Shown here: positions 50,873 through 60,136 of the stretch, one piece after another
Layout: every line of letters begins with the position of its first letter
How positions within the stretch are numbered: the stretch's first letter is position 1
DNA from: Slackia isoflavoniconvertens
GTDB taxonomy: Bacteria; Actinomycetota; Coriobacteriia; Coriobacteriales; Eggerthellaceae
DNA: 64,000 bases
Direction of reading: 5' to 3'
Assembly (NCBI RefSeq): GCF_003725955.1
Contig: NZ_QIBZ01000008.1
Span: 1 to 64,000 of the forward strand
Translations under genes and position numbers: made by a program
The notes under the pieces: model-generated
Databases searched by the model: none
What the model was told of the DNA's origin: nothing
What the model saw: the letters and a program-made list of their open reading frames with translations, nothing else

Positions 50873-53359
50873 ATGAGAGAAGCCCTCGACATAGAAGTTC
50901 ACGGCGTCGTTCAAGGCGTAGGCTTTCGCCCGTTCGTCTTCAACGCCGCGCTGCGCCACAACATCTGCGGTTGGGTGCTCAACGCCACCGCGGGCGTCTT
51001 CGTGCACGCGGAAGGCGAGCCCGAAGACATCGACGCATTGGTTATGGAAATCAATAGCAATGCGCCGGCCGCCTCGCGCGTGGACGAAATCAATATGAAA
51101 GAAGCCCCGCTCGAGGGGTTCTCCAATTTCGAGATTCGCTATTCAGACGAAGCCGAAGCCGACGCGACCACCCTGGTATCGCCCGACTTGGCAACATGCG
51201 ACGAATGCGTGGCCGAGCTGTTCGACCCGCACAACCGCCGCTTCCATTACCCATTCATCAATTGCACGAATTGCGGACCGCGCTTCACTATTATCGACAG
51301 CCTCCCTTATGATCGCGCGAAAACTTCCATGGCGGGCTTTCCCATGTGCGAAGCGTGCGACGCCGAATATCGCAACCCGGCCGACAGACGTTTCCACGCA
51401 CAGCCCGACGCATGCTTCGAATGCGGCCCTCATATCTCCTGGTGGGAAAAGGGCTTTACGGAAACCCCCGCGACGAACGAAGCCTTTAACGGCGCCGATA
51501 TTGACGAAGACGGAACGTTGTGGGGCAGCACCCTTCAGACCAGCGATGCGATTTTCGCGCGCGCGGCCGAACTTTTGCATGAAGGGGCCATTGTTGCCGT
51601 GAAGGGCCTTGGCGGCTTCCATTTAGCATGCGATGCGCGCAACCCCGAAGCCCTCGCCGAGCTGCGCCGCCGCAAGCGCCGCGAAGGCAAAGCATTCGCG
51701 GTTATGTATCGCACACTCGACGACGTGCGTGAAACCTGTCAGGTCAACGATGCCGAACGCCGCTTGCTCACAGGCACGCAGCGACCCATCGTGCTCTTGA
51801 AGAAGCGCGACGACGCGAAATTCGCGGCGGGCCTCGCCGACCATCTTCCCGAACTGGGGGTTATGCTGCCGTATACGCCGGTGCAGCACCTGCTGCTTGC
51901 CGCGTTCGGCGGACCGCTCGTCATGACGTCGGGCAATCTGCACGATGAGCCCATTTGCATGACCGATGACGAGGCGCGCTCCCAGCTCGCAAGCATCGCT
52001 GACGCGTTTCTGGGCAACAATCGCCCCATTCGTTGCCGCTTCGACGATTCGGTCGTGCGCGTGATTTCGGCGGGGAGCGCCGGAGACGCCGTGCAAATGG
52101 TGCGCCGCGCGCGCGGGTTCGCACCCATGCCAATTTCTCTTGCGAAGAAGGGCGACCAAACCAGCAGACGAACAAAACGCGTGCTGTTCGCCGCAGGCCC
52201 CGAGCAAAAGAATACGTTCTGCCTGCTGCGCGGCGACGAGGCGTTCGTGAGCCAGCATATTGGCGATATGGAAAATGCCGAGACGTTCGACGCGTGGCTT
52301 TCGGCAAAAAAGCATTTCGAAAGCCTGTTCCAAGCCGCGCCCGAAAGCCTTGTGGCCGACATGCATCCCGAATGCCTCTCGTCGAAATGGGCCGAAGAGG
52401 CCCATCGCCGCGCAGCCGACGCAGGCGAAGATCTGTCCCTTGAGAAAATCCAGCACCATCACGCGCACATCGTAAGTGCCATGGCCGAATGCGGCCTCGA
52501 CGAGGCGACCATTGGCGTTGCCTTCGATGGCACGGGCTACGGTTACGACGGGCGCATTTGGGGCGGCGAGGTTCTGCTCGCGAATCGAACCGATTTCGAG
52601 AGGTTCGCGAACTTCGCCTACCTCCCCATGCCAGGCGGCGCGGCGGCGGTGAAAAACCCACTGCGTATGGCCTATGGGGCGCTGCACGAATTCGACTTGC
52701 TCGATCACCCCGCAGCCATCCCCGCGATTGAGGCGCTCGGCGATGCCGCCCACGTGTGCGACCACATGATTGAACGCGACCTGAATTGCCCGCGCACTTC
52801 AAGCGTCGGCCGACTGTTCGACGCCGCGAGCGCGCTTTTAGGCGTATGCGAGCACCCCGCCTACGAGGGCGAAGCCGCTGTGCTGCTGGAAGCGGCCATA
52901 AGCGACGCCTCGTTGGGCCGAAAGCGAATTGTCGACCCCGAAGCCGCAGGCGACGCCTACCATATGGGCGTCTCCAAGAATTGCGCCAACCCCGACAGCA
53001 CCGCGCACGACACGAGCGTCATTCTGCTCGACGCCCAGCCCGTATTCGCGAGCATGCTCGACGACATGGCGGCAGGCGTGGCGACGTCGGCCATCGCCCG
53101 CAAGTTCCACGACGCCATGGTCGAGACCATTATGCAGGCATGCCTGGTGGCAAACGCGGCCTACGGCATTTCCACCGTGGCGCTTTCGGGCGGTGTATTC
53201 ATGAACCGCTACCTGCTCGAGCACACGCTCGCCGCGCTCGAAGCCGCCGGCTTCACCGTTGCGCTCAATAAAGAGTTGCCGTGCAACGACGGCGGCGTTT
53301 CATTCGGACAAGCCGTCATCGCCGCAGCGCGCCACGCTGGGGCAGATGCGCAGAAATAG
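50873..53359 (+). CDS. hypF: Carbamoyltransferase HypF
   Basis: The protein has 828 residues, full length. In order: acylphosphatase domain (EVHGVVQGVGFRPFVFN), two zinc-finger units (CDECVAELFDP...NCTNCGPRF and CEACDAEYRNP...CFECGP), a YrdC-like ATP/carbamoyl domain (VAVKGLGGFHLACDA; KRREGKAFAVMYR) and a Kae1-like domain (HHHAHIVSAMAE; FDGTGYGYDG; LSGGVFMNRYLLE). HypF converts carbamoyl phosphate to a carbamoyl-adenylate and loads it onto HypE, the first step in making the cyanide ligands of [NiFe]-hydrogenase. RBS AAGGAG; next gene hypC after 15 bases. Confidence 0.96.
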   Translation: MREALDIEVHGVVQGVGFRPFVFNAALRHNICGWVLNATAGVFVHAEGEPEDIDALVMEINSNAPAASRVDEINMKEAPLEGFSNFEIRYSDEAEADATTLVSPDLATCDECVAELFDPHNRRFHYPFINCTNCGPRFTIIDSLPYDRAKTSMAGFPMCEACDAEYRNPADRRFHAQPDACFECGPHISWWEKGFTETPATNEAFNGADIDEDGTLWGSTLQTSDAIFARAAELLHEGAIVAVKGLGGFHLACDARNPEALAELRRRKRREGKAFAVMYRTLDDVRETCQVNDAERRLLTGTQRPIVLLKKRDDAKFAAGLADHLPELGVMLPYTPVQHLLLAAFGGPLVMTSGNLHDEPICMTDDEARSQLASIADAFLGNNRPIRCRFDDSVVRVISAGSAGDAVQMVRRARGFAPMPISLAKKGDQTSRRTKRVLFAAGPEQKNTFCLLRGDEAFVSQHIGDMENAETFDAWLSAKKHFESLFQAAPESLVADMHPECLSSKWAEEAHRRAADAGEDLSLEKIQHHHAHIVSAMAECGLDEATIGVAFDGTGYGYDGRIWGGEVLLANRTDFERFANFAYLPMPGGAAAVKNPLRMAYGALHEFDLLDHPAAIPAIEALGDAAHVCDHMIERDLNCPRTSSVGRLFDAASALLGVCEHPAYEGEAAVLLEAAISDASLGRKRIVDPEAAGDAYHMGVSKNCANPDSTAHDTSVILLDAQPVFASMLDDMAAGVATSAIARKFHDAMVETIMQACLVANAAYGISTVALSGGVFMNRYLLEHTLAALEAAGFTVALNKELPCNDGGVSFGQAVIAAARHAGADAQK

Positions 53360-53374
53360 AGGGAGGAACCCAGT

Positions 53375-53623
53375 ATGTGCCTTGCGATTCCCGCAAAAAT
53401 CACCGAGCTCGACGAGGGCAACATGGCCACCGTCGACATTTTGGGCGTCACGCGCTCCATTTCCATCGACCTTACTCCGCAGGCAACCGTAGGCGACTAC
53501 GTGTTGGTGCATGCGGGATTCGCGATTGAGGTGGTAAGCGAACAGGCCGCGAACGAAACGCTCGACCTTATTCGCCAATTCCCCGAATTCGCCGAAGACG
53601 TGCAACCCGCGCCCGCGGTGTAG
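53375..53623 (+). CDS. hypC: Hydrogenase maturation chaperone HypC
   Basis: The protein has 82 residues. MCLAIPAKITELDEGN holds the essential N-terminal Cys-2, and GDYVLVHAGFAIEVV is the conserved barrel segment. HypC bridges the HypD complex and the hydrogenase large subunit during Fe(CN)2CO assembly. Preceded by GGGAGGAA; followed by hypD after 9 bases. Confidence 0.95.
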   Translation: MCLAIPAKITELDEGNMATVDILGVTRSISIDLTPQATVGDYVLVHAGFAIEVVSEQAANETLDLIRQFPEFAEDVQPAPAV

Positions 53624-53632
53624 GTGACAGCC

Positions 53633-54712
53633 ATGGTTGACCAAAACAGTTTCAAAGACCCCGTGCTTGCACGCGGGCTCATCGAAAGCATCCAAGCCCT
53701 CGCGCCCGAGCATGCGACCCTTATGGAAGTATGCGGAACGCACACCGTCGCCATTGCCCGAAACGGCATTCGTTCGCTCATGCCCGAAGGCTGCCGCCTT
53801 GCAAGCGGTCCGGGCTGCCCCGTATGCGTGACGAGCAACCACGACATCGATACGGTTATTGCACTCTCTCGCGTTCCGAACGTGATTATCACCACCTTCG
53901 GAGACATGACGCGCGTACCTGGCTCCACGAGTTCGCTCCTTAAGGAACAGGCCGCGGGACGCGACATTCGCATTGTGTATTCGCCCCTCGACGCACTGAC
54001 GGTCGCCAAGGAAAACCCCACGCGTCCCGTCATTTTCGTAGGCGTCGGCTTTGAAACCACCACGCCGCTCGTTGCCATGGCGATCAAACGCGCCAAGGCG
54101 ATGGGACTCGCCAATTTCAGCGTGTATGCTGCGCACAAGAACATGCCCGGTGCGCTCGACGTGCTCATGGGCGACCCCGAGCTGAAGGTTAACGCCCTCA
54201 TTTTGCCGGGGCACGTAAGCACCATCATCGGAATGAAGCCTTACCAGTTTTTGGCCGAGAAATACCACATCCCTGGCGTTATCACCGGGTTCGAGCCGCT
54301 TGACGTACTCGAGGGCATAGCCATGATCATGCGCCAGTTGCACGAAGGGCGCGCCGAAATCGAGAACGCATACGCGCGCGGCGTCATGCCCGAAGGCAAC
54401 CCCGTGGCGCTTGCCGCGATTAACGAGGTGTTCGATACCTGCACCGCAACATGGCGCGGCCTTGGCCCCATTGAGGGAAGCGGCTACCGAATTCGCGACG
54501 AGTTCGCTGATTTCGATGCGATGCGCGTGCATGAGGTCGAGGTAGAGCCCACAATTGAGCCGAAGGGTTGCCGCTGCGGCGATGTCCTGCGCGGCATTAT
54601 GGCGCCAAGCGAGTGCCCGCTGTTCCGCAAGGTTTGCACACCGGAAAACCCCGTGGGACCCTGCATGGTGAGCTCCGAGGGCTCCTGCGCCGCATATTTC
54701 AGGTATTACTAG
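53633..54712 (+). CDS. hypD: Hydrogenase maturation protein HypD
   Basis: The protein has 359 residues from the ATG behind AGGTGA (a GTG nine bases earlier overlaps that site). Motifs: MEVCGTHT, GPGCPVCVT, GDMTRVPGS, GFETTTP and the C-terminal Fe-S cluster region CRCGDVLRG, SECPLF, NPVGPCMVSSEGSCAAYFR. It carries a [4Fe-4S] cluster and thiols that assemble the Fe(CN)2CO unit with HypC and HypE. A strikingly palindromic 380-base gap separates it from hypE. Confidence 0.95.
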   Translation: MVDQNSFKDPVLARGLIESIQALAPEHATLMEVCGTHTVAIARNGIRSLMPEGCRLASGPGCPVCVTSNHDIDTVIALSRVPNVIITTFGDMTRVPGSTSSLLKEQAAGRDIRIVYSPLDALTVAKENPTRPVIFVGVGFETTTPLVAMAIKRAKAMGLANFSVYAAHKNMPGALDVLMGDPELKVNALILPGHVSTIIGMKPYQFLAEKYHIPGVITGFEPLDVLEGIAMIMRQLHEGRAEIENAYARGVMPEGNPVALAAINEVFDTCTATWRGLGPIEGSGYRIRDEFADFDAMRVHEVEVEPTIEPKGCRCGDVLRGIMAPSECPLFRKVCTPENPVGPCMVSSEGSCAAYFRYY

Positions 54713-54723
54713 GGTTGTTGTCC

Positions 54724-54967
54724 GCGCCGGGCGGAGGGGGCCGATTTGGCATGCCCGCTCGGCTACCGGCCGCTTCGCGGCCTATGCGCCTCGCTCCGGT
54801 TTCCCGTTTTAGGAGAAATTGAGAAGCCGAGCATGCCAAATCGGCCCCCTCCGCCCGGCGCTCCCGAAACCGTCCAGCGAACGAGGGAAACGCGGCGCTT
54901 TCCTCGTTCGCTGGACGATGGGAATACTTGTTTCGTTTGCTTCGCCTTTTGGCGAGGCAAACGAAAC
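54724..54967. repeat. Three consecutive strong palindromes between hypD and hypE
   Basis: Palindrome 1: 31-bp perfect arms at 54724-54754 and 54831-54861, extended inward by TCGGCT/AGCCGA after a bulge, with an inner GGCCGC-TTC-GCGGCC hairpin. Palindrome 2: 16-bp perfect arms (CGTCCAGCGAACGAGG) at 54871-54886 and 54902-54917. Palindrome 3: 11-bp arms GTTTCGTTTGC / GCAAACGAAAC at 54930-54967 with an inner TCGCC-TTTT-GGCGA. No open reading frame across it has a start signal. Palindrome 1 resembles the element at 34660-34760. Confidence 0.85.
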
Positions 54968-55092
54968 ATCGGGCATTTCTGCCGTTTGAAGATTCATTCC
55001 AATGCGTCAAGCTATAAAGCTGACGAATTTGAGCGAATCCCGCTATTACTGGATGGGTCCACACTCATCACCCGACGAAGGGAGTTTTCATA

Positions 55093-56118
55093 ATGGCTGA
55101 CGAAACCGTTCTTTTGGGTCATGGCTCCGGCGGAACCATGATGAAGCGCATCATCGACGACGTGTTCGCCGCGACCTATGGCTCTGAAGAACTTGCCCAG
55201 GGCAACGACGCGGCGCTCCTGCCCGCCCCCGCCCCCGGCGAGCGCCTGGCGTTTTCCACCGACACGTTCGTGGTCACGCCGCATTTCTTTCCCGGCGGCA
55301 ACATCGGCCGCCTGGCCGTTTGCGGCACAGTGAACGACGTTGCCACAAGCGGCGCCAAGGTGAAATACCTCTCGGTCGCCATGGTTCTCGAAGAGGGCTT
55401 CCCCATGGATGACCTGCGCCGCATTTGCGAAACGATTCGCGAAGTCGCTGCCGAGGCTGGCGTGCATGTAGTAACGGGCGACACGAAGGTCGTGAATCGC
55501 GGACACGGCGACGGCATTTACATCAACACGGCAGGCGTGGGCCTGGTGCCGGCCGGCGTCGAGCTTTCCGGCGCGAACTGCAAGCCGGGAGACGCCATTC
55601 TGCTTTCCGGCACGCTGGGGGATCACGGCATTTGCATCATGAGCCAACGCGAGAACCTCTCGTTCAACGCCCCCATCGAAAGCGACGCCGCCCCTCTGAA
55701 CGGCCTTATTGCCGACGTGCTCGCCGCCGCCCCCGATACGCGCTGCTTCCGCGACCCCACTCGCGGCGGCCTGGCCTCGACGCTCAACGAGCTGGGCGCG
55801 CAAAGCGGCGTTGATATGGTGGTCTCGGAAGACGACGTTCCCGTGAAAAATGTGGTACGTGGCGCGTGCGACATGCTCGGCTACGACGTGTTCCAGGTTG
55901 CCAACGAAGGCAAAATGGTTTGCATCGTGCCCGCCGAGCAGACCGAAGCGGCGCTTGCCGCCATGAAGGCCAACAAATACGGCGCCGATGCCGCCATTAT
56001 CGGCCGCGTCGAAGAAGCCGACGAGACCCGCGGTCCAAAGGTTTTCCTGGAAACGGGCTTCGGCTCGCGCCGCATTCTCGATATGCTCGTGGGTGAACAG
56101 CTTCCGCGCATTTGTTAA
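55093..56118 (+). CDS. hypE: Hydrogenase maturation protein HypE
   Basis: The protein has 341 residues. LLGHGSGGTMMKRIIDDVF and GNDAALLP begin the AIRS-type ATP-binding fold; GRLAVCGTVNDVATSGA, DPTRGGLASTLNEL and the last four residues PRIC, whose terminal Cys is carbamoylated by HypF then dehydrated to a thiocyanate, complete the picture. It supplies cyanide to the HypCD complex. ATG at 55093 follows GAAGGGAG. Closed by a strong terminator. Confidence 0.96.
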   Translation: MADETVLLGHGSGGTMMKRIIDDVFAATYGSEELAQGNDAALLPAPAPGERLAFSTDTFVVTPHFFPGGNIGRLAVCGTVNDVATSGAKVKYLSVAMVLEEGFPMDDLRRICETIREVAAEAGVHVVTGDTKVVNRGHGDGIYINTAGVGLVPAGVELSGANCKPGDAILLSGTLGDHGICIMSQRENLSFNAPIESDAAPLNGLIADVLAAAPDTRCFRDPTRGGLASTLNELGAQSGVDMVVSEDDVPVKNVVRGACDMLGYDVFQVANEGKMVCIVPAEQTEAALAAMKANKYGADAAIIGRVEEADETRGPKVFLETGFGSRRILDMLVGEQLPRIC

Positions 56119-56126
56119 TTACCCGC

Positions 56127-56165
56127 AATGGGGGCAGGGAACATCCTCCTGCCCCCATTTTTTGC
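56127..56165 (+). terminator. Terminator of the nikR-hyp operon
   Basis: AATGGGGGCAGG and CCTGCCCCCATT with a TTTTTT run. Confidence 0.92.
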
Positions 56166-56373
56166 GGCCGCATCCGCCCCTCCATCACGTCGCCTCCACA
56201 TTGAACAGGTGATAATTTCCAGTTGAGGCCTGATTTCGGTACAATACCCCAACAACGAAGATATGACTCAGGCGCGCGTTTTCTGTGCGCCTGCTTCGTG
56301 AAGGGGAGATTTCGGCAACACCCGTACCAGATTGCTCCCCGCATTCGCATAATAATTGCGAGAAAGAGGAACC

Positions 56374-58098
56374 ATGCTCATCAACGACACCGAGAAGCTC
56401 TACCCCTCGGCTAAGATTCTGGTTCGCGACAAAGTCGCCAGCCGCCTTCACGCCAAGGATGAAAGTCTCTACGATTTCGACGAAGCTGCCGCCGAATGCG
56501 CAAAGAACTACACCGGCTGGGCAACGCTTGCGAGCCAGCCGCCCTATCCTTATAAAAAAATCCAGGCTTTCGCAGAAGGCATCATCGCCGAAGGCTTCAA
56601 GACCGTTTTGCTTATTGGTCAGGGCGGCTCCACTCAGGCTCCCATGACCATCACCAAATACAACAAAGTCGACCGCAACGCGCTCGACTTCAAGGTGCTC
56701 GACTCCGTATCGCCCGTTCGCGTGCGCTCGATCCTAGCCGGCCTCGATCTGGAACGCACGCTCGTGCTCGTTTCCAGCAAATCGGGCGGCACCATCGAGA
56801 TGCGCAGCGTACTCGACGCCGTGCTTGATCACTTTGAGATGTACCTGAAAACCGAGAAAATCCCGTCCCATCTGGTCGCTATCACCGACCCCGGCAGCGA
56901 CTTGGAGAAGCGCGCCCACGACGAAGGCTGGCGCGCATGCTTCCTTGGCGAGCCTACCGTTGGCGGCCGCTTCAGCGCGCTTTCGGTATTCGGCTTGGTG
57001 CCCGCCGCACTCGTCGGCATCGACCTGGGCGGTTTTTTGGGCCACGCCAAAGATGCCGAGCGCGTGTGCAGCGAAAACTCTATCGACAACCCCGCCATCA
57101 CGCTGGCAAGCTTCCTGTACGACAACTACTTGAACGGCCGCGACAAATTCAGCTTCCTCACGCCGAAGCGCGGGCGCGTGCTCGGCCTTTGGATCGAGCA
57201 GCTCGTCGCCGAAAGCCTCGGCAAGCAGGGCGTGGGGATCCTGCCGAACATCGAGCTCGACACGCTGCTTCTTGTCGAAGACCCGAAAGACCGCAGCGTC
57301 ATCACCTACCAAACCAAAACCGACCTGTGGGACGAGCGCAAGAATTTCGACATGAGCCTCGCCTACCTCGATTCGGCTATTCCGCGCCTTTCCTTCCGCA
57401 TCGACAGCGTGCTCGATTTGGCCGAGCACTTCGTGATGTGGGAATACGCAACGGCCATGTGCGGCTATCTTATGAAGCGCTGCCCGTTTGACCAGCCCGA
57501 CGTTGCCTCCACCAAGGCCGCCGCGCTGAAGTTCCTCGCAGAAGGCTGCCCGAAACCCGATTTCACCGAGAATTTCATCGGCAACGTGAACATGGGCGAG
57601 GCCGAGGTCACCATCGCACCGTGCATCAAATCGGATACGCTTATGGGCGCTTTGCGCAATCTATTCGCGTCGATTAAGCCGGGCGACTACTTCGCGCTCA
57701 ACGCGTTCTTGCCTTTCGACGGCGAAGGACGCCGCGAAGCGCTTGAGGTTATTCGCCACGGTGTCGCCGACAAGCTCGGCGTCGTAAGCTGCCTCGAGAT
57801 TGGCCCTCGCTACCTGCATTCCACGGGCCAGCTGCAAAAAGGCGGCACCAACAACGGCGTATTCCTCATGGTTTCCGCCGACGAATTGAAAGACATCCCG
57901 CTGCGCCACGTTGAGCCCGAAAGCCTGGGAATGCTCGCACGCACGCAGGCCGCCGCCGACCTCTCGATTCTTATTGAGCGCGGCCGCCGCTGCATGCACC
58001 TGCACCTACCCGACAATTCCGGCGTGACAATTCGTGCCTTGGGCGATGCCGTCATGAAGGTTCTCGACGAAATCGAGCGAGAGCGCGCGGCCGAATAG
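56374..58098 (+). CDS. pgi: Glucose-6-phosphate isomerase
   Basis: The protein has 574 residues from MLINDTEKLYP, ATG behind AGAGGA. Phosphosugar-isomerase motifs: LLIGQGGSTQAPM, SSKSGGTIEMRS, EPTVGGRFSALS and the late QLQKGGTNNGVFL. It resembles the long actinobacterial/Chloroflexi type related to the isomerase half of bifunctional transaldolase/Pgi proteins; no transaldolase domain is attached. It interconverts glucose- and fructose-6-phosphate in glycolysis. Upstream there is a CAGGCGC hairpin in the leader. Own terminator. Confidence 0.93.
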   Translation: MLINDTEKLYPSAKILVRDKVASRLHAKDESLYDFDEAAAECAKNYTGWATLASQPPYPYKKIQAFAEGIIAEGFKTVLLIGQGGSTQAPMTITKYNKVDRNALDFKVLDSVSPVRVRSILAGLDLERTLVLVSSKSGGTIEMRSVLDAVLDHFEMYLKTEKIPSHLVAITDPGSDLEKRAHDEGWRACFLGEPTVGGRFSALSVFGLVPAALVGIDLGGFLGHAKDAERVCSENSIDNPAITLASFLYDNYLNGRDKFSFLTPKRGRVLGLWIEQLVAESLGKQGVGILPNIELDTLLLVEDPKDRSVITYQTKTDLWDERKNFDMSLAYLDSAIPRLSFRIDSVLDLAEHFVMWEYATAMCGYLMKRCPFDQPDVASTKAAALKFLAEGCPKPDFTENFIGNVNMGEAEVTIAPCIKSDTLMGALRNLFASIKPGDYFALNAFLPFDGEGRREALEVIRHGVADKLGVVSCLEIGPRYLHSTGQLQKGGTNNGVFLMVSADELKDIPLRHVEPESLGMLARTQAAADLSILIERGRRCMHLHLPDNSGVTIRALGDAVMKVLDEIERERAAE

Positions 58099-58119
58099 GC
58101 GCACCCCACGAAACGAAAC

Positions 58120-58157
58120 GAGCCCGCAGCTCAATTGAACTGCGGGCTCTTCTTTTT
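58120..58157. terminator. Terminator between pgi and the convergent symporter gene
   Basis: GAGCCCGCAG and CTGCGGGCTC with TTCTTTTT on the plus strand. Confidence 0.88.
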
Positions 58158-58182
58158 GGGAGGATTATGAGCCAGGCCCCTC

Positions 58183-59700
58183 TTACGCCTCGGGGAAGAA
58201 CACTTCGCGCATCTCGGCGTCTGCGGCCGCGTCGGCGGCATTTGCGCGACGATTGCCGACCCATGAGCCAATCACCATGCACAGAAGCGACACGGTGATG
58301 CCAATCACGATTTGGTGCAGGCCGAACAGCTTGAAGCCAAGCGACATGCACAGGCAATAGACAGCCGTGCCGCCCACCATCGACGCAATCGCGCCCACCT
58401 TGTTCGCTCGCTTGAAGAAGAGCGCACCCACAAGAACCCAGCAAAATGCCGTTTCAAGACCGCCGAACGCGAACATGTTGATCTTCCAAATAACGCTCGG
58501 CGGAACCACGGCAAGCACGAATACGATAACGCCCACGCCCAGGGTAATAATCTGGCTCGAGCGCGCCATGACGGCATCGCTTACCTGCTGGCCCCTATCG
58601 TCTGCATAATGCAGCCACAAGTCTTTGATAATGGCCGAGGACGAGGCGATGAGCAGCGAAGACACGGTAGAAATCGATGCGGCAACAGGGCCGACAATCG
58701 CAACGCCGGCAAGCCATGGCGGCAGGGTTTCCACAATGGTGCGCGGAATAATATTGTCAACGCTTCCACCATACGAGGCCAAGTCCCCCGTAAGCACGCC
58801 CGCGGAAAGCACGCCAAGCGTGGTAACGCCAATCATCATGGCGCCGATAATAATGGTGCCGCCAATCATCGCGCCGCGCAGGCTCTTCGTATCTTTGTAG
58901 CCCATGCAGCGCACCACCGATTGGGGCAGCGCGAACGTGAAAATGCCGACGAGCAGCCACTGCGTGAAGTACAACGACACGGGCATGGTGCCGCCCGAAA
59001 GGGGCTCGAGCATCTGCGGATGGTTCGTGCGAATGGTGCCCATGATGTTTTCCCAGCCGCCGCCCGCAATAAGAATGCCGGCCGCAAGCACCACGATGCC
59101 CACGAGCATAGCGATGCCGCACAACGCGTCGGTTACGGCTACGCCGCGGAAACCGCCCACGGTCGTGAAAATAATCACAGCAACGCCGAAAATGGCCAAG
59201 CCAACAAAATACGAATACCCCGTCACGGCTTCAAACAGCTTCGCGCCGCCCACGAACTGGGCAACCATAGTTGCCGCAAAGAACAGTACGATAATCAGAG
59301 CCGCAGCATTCGCCAACGCATTGCTGCGGAAGCGGGCACGAATCACATCGATCACCGTGACCGCCCCAAGCTTACGCGAAACAAGCGCCATCTTCTTGCC
59401 CATAATGCCGTAGAGCAAAAACAGCGTCGTTACCTGCACGGCCGCCATGTACACCCAACCAAAGCCGGTTTGCCACGCCTGGCCGGGGCCGCCCACAAAC
59501 GAGCTCACCGAGCCATAGGTGGCAATGGTAGTCATGGCCAGTACAAAACCGCCAAGCGTGCGGTTGCCGATGAAGTATTCCTTCACGAATCCGCCTTCGC
59601 CCGCAGCACGCGAGCGGCGACGCGCCGCAATCGCGAGCCCGAGAGCAAGTACGAGGAAAATGAGCACGGGAAGCAGGCCCGCAATACTAGTTGTTTGCAT
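58183..59700 (-). CDS. Sodium:solute symporter, PanF-like
   Basis: The protein has 505 residues from an ATG behind GGAGGAGC. About 13 membrane helices; SSS-family signatures YFIGNRTLGGFVLAMT, ATYGSVSSFVGGPG, VGGFRGVAVTDALC and GPVAASISTVSSLLIASSSA fit the sodium/pantothenate symporter group. The preceding DUF997 gene overlaps it by 14 bases; YhdT-PanF is a conserved pair in enterobacteria, which supports pantothenate as a candidate substrate, but other carboxylates are possible. Confidence 0.9.
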   Translation of the reverse strand: MQTTSIAGLLPVLIFLVLALGLAIAARRRSRAAGEGGFVKEYFIGNRTLGGFVLAMTTIATYGSVSSFVGGPGQAWQTGFGWVYMAAVQVTTLFLLYGIMGKKMALVSRKLGAVTVIDVIRARFRSNALANAAALIIVLFFAATMVAQFVGGAKLFEAVTGYSYFVGLAIFGVAVIIFTTVGGFRGVAVTDALCGIAMLVGIVVLAAGILIAGGGWENIMGTIRTNHPQMLEPLSGGTMPVSLYFTQWLLVGIFTFALPQSVVRCMGYKDTKSLRGAMIGGTIIIGAMMIGVTTLGVLSAGVLTGDLASYGGSVDNIIPRTIVETLPPWLAGVAIVGPVAASISTVSSLLIASSSAIIKDLWLHYADDRGQQVSDAVMARSSQIITLGVGVIVFVLAVVPPSVIWKINMFAFGGLETAFCWVLVGALFFKRANKVGAIASMVGGTAVYCLCMSLGFKLFGLHQIVIGITVSLLCMVIGSWVGNRRANAADAAADAEMREVFFPEA

Positions 59701-59968
59701 CGCGCTCCTCCTCATTCAAATCGAAATCGGCGAATACCCGGCGGCCCAGTACCACAGCCGCCACGATGGCGGCGATCCATGTGCCAAGCGTTCCGCCGAA
59801 CACCCAAATAGGCGTTCCGAATACTTCCACATCGAACGCGGAAAGGCCGAAGCCTGCCGCTATCCACACCACCACAACAATCACGAGCGCGACCACGGTC
59901 GCCTTCGCCTCGCGATTGGCTTGCGCCATTTTCTCGCGATAGGTCCACTGCTTCTTTTCCGGCAGCAC
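59687..59968 (-). CDS. DUF997 (YhdT-like) small membrane partner of the symporter
   Basis: The protein has 93 residues from a GTG well placed behind AAGGAGAGGAG; longer upstream ATG starts would add a hydrophilic stretch with no ribosome binding site. Two membrane helices (TVVALVIVVVVWIAAGFGLS; WVFGGTLGTWIAAIVAAVVL) with the charged REAKATV start match DUF997. It overlaps the symporter start by 14 bases. YhdT-type subunits accompany SSS symporters, and the role is presumed accessory. Confidence 0.85.
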   Translation of the reverse strand: MLPEKKQWTYREKMAQANREAKATVVALVIVVVVWIAAGFGLSAFDVEVFGTPIWVFGGTLGTWIAAIVAAVVLGRRVFADFDLNEEERDANN

Positions 59969-60136
59969 AAATAACTCCTCTCCTTCGGGCGCACACGCGC
60001 CGCGAACGATAACGCGCATATTGTACGCGCCGCCGACCTGCATAAACGATTTTTCCTTATCCATCGGCATTATGCGGGGGTAAGCGGGGTATTCCAAACG
60101 AGCGGCAAGGCTATACTTACACTCAGGAGGTGTGCT

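Noticed and set aside
54699-55064. Open frames across the palindromes between hypD and hypE
   Set aside because: They are made of the palindromic DNA itself, with no start signal and no domain.
58312-59811. A 499-codon frame opposite the symporter
   Set aside because: Arg/His/Asn-rich shadow; the minus-strand SSS symporter is certain.
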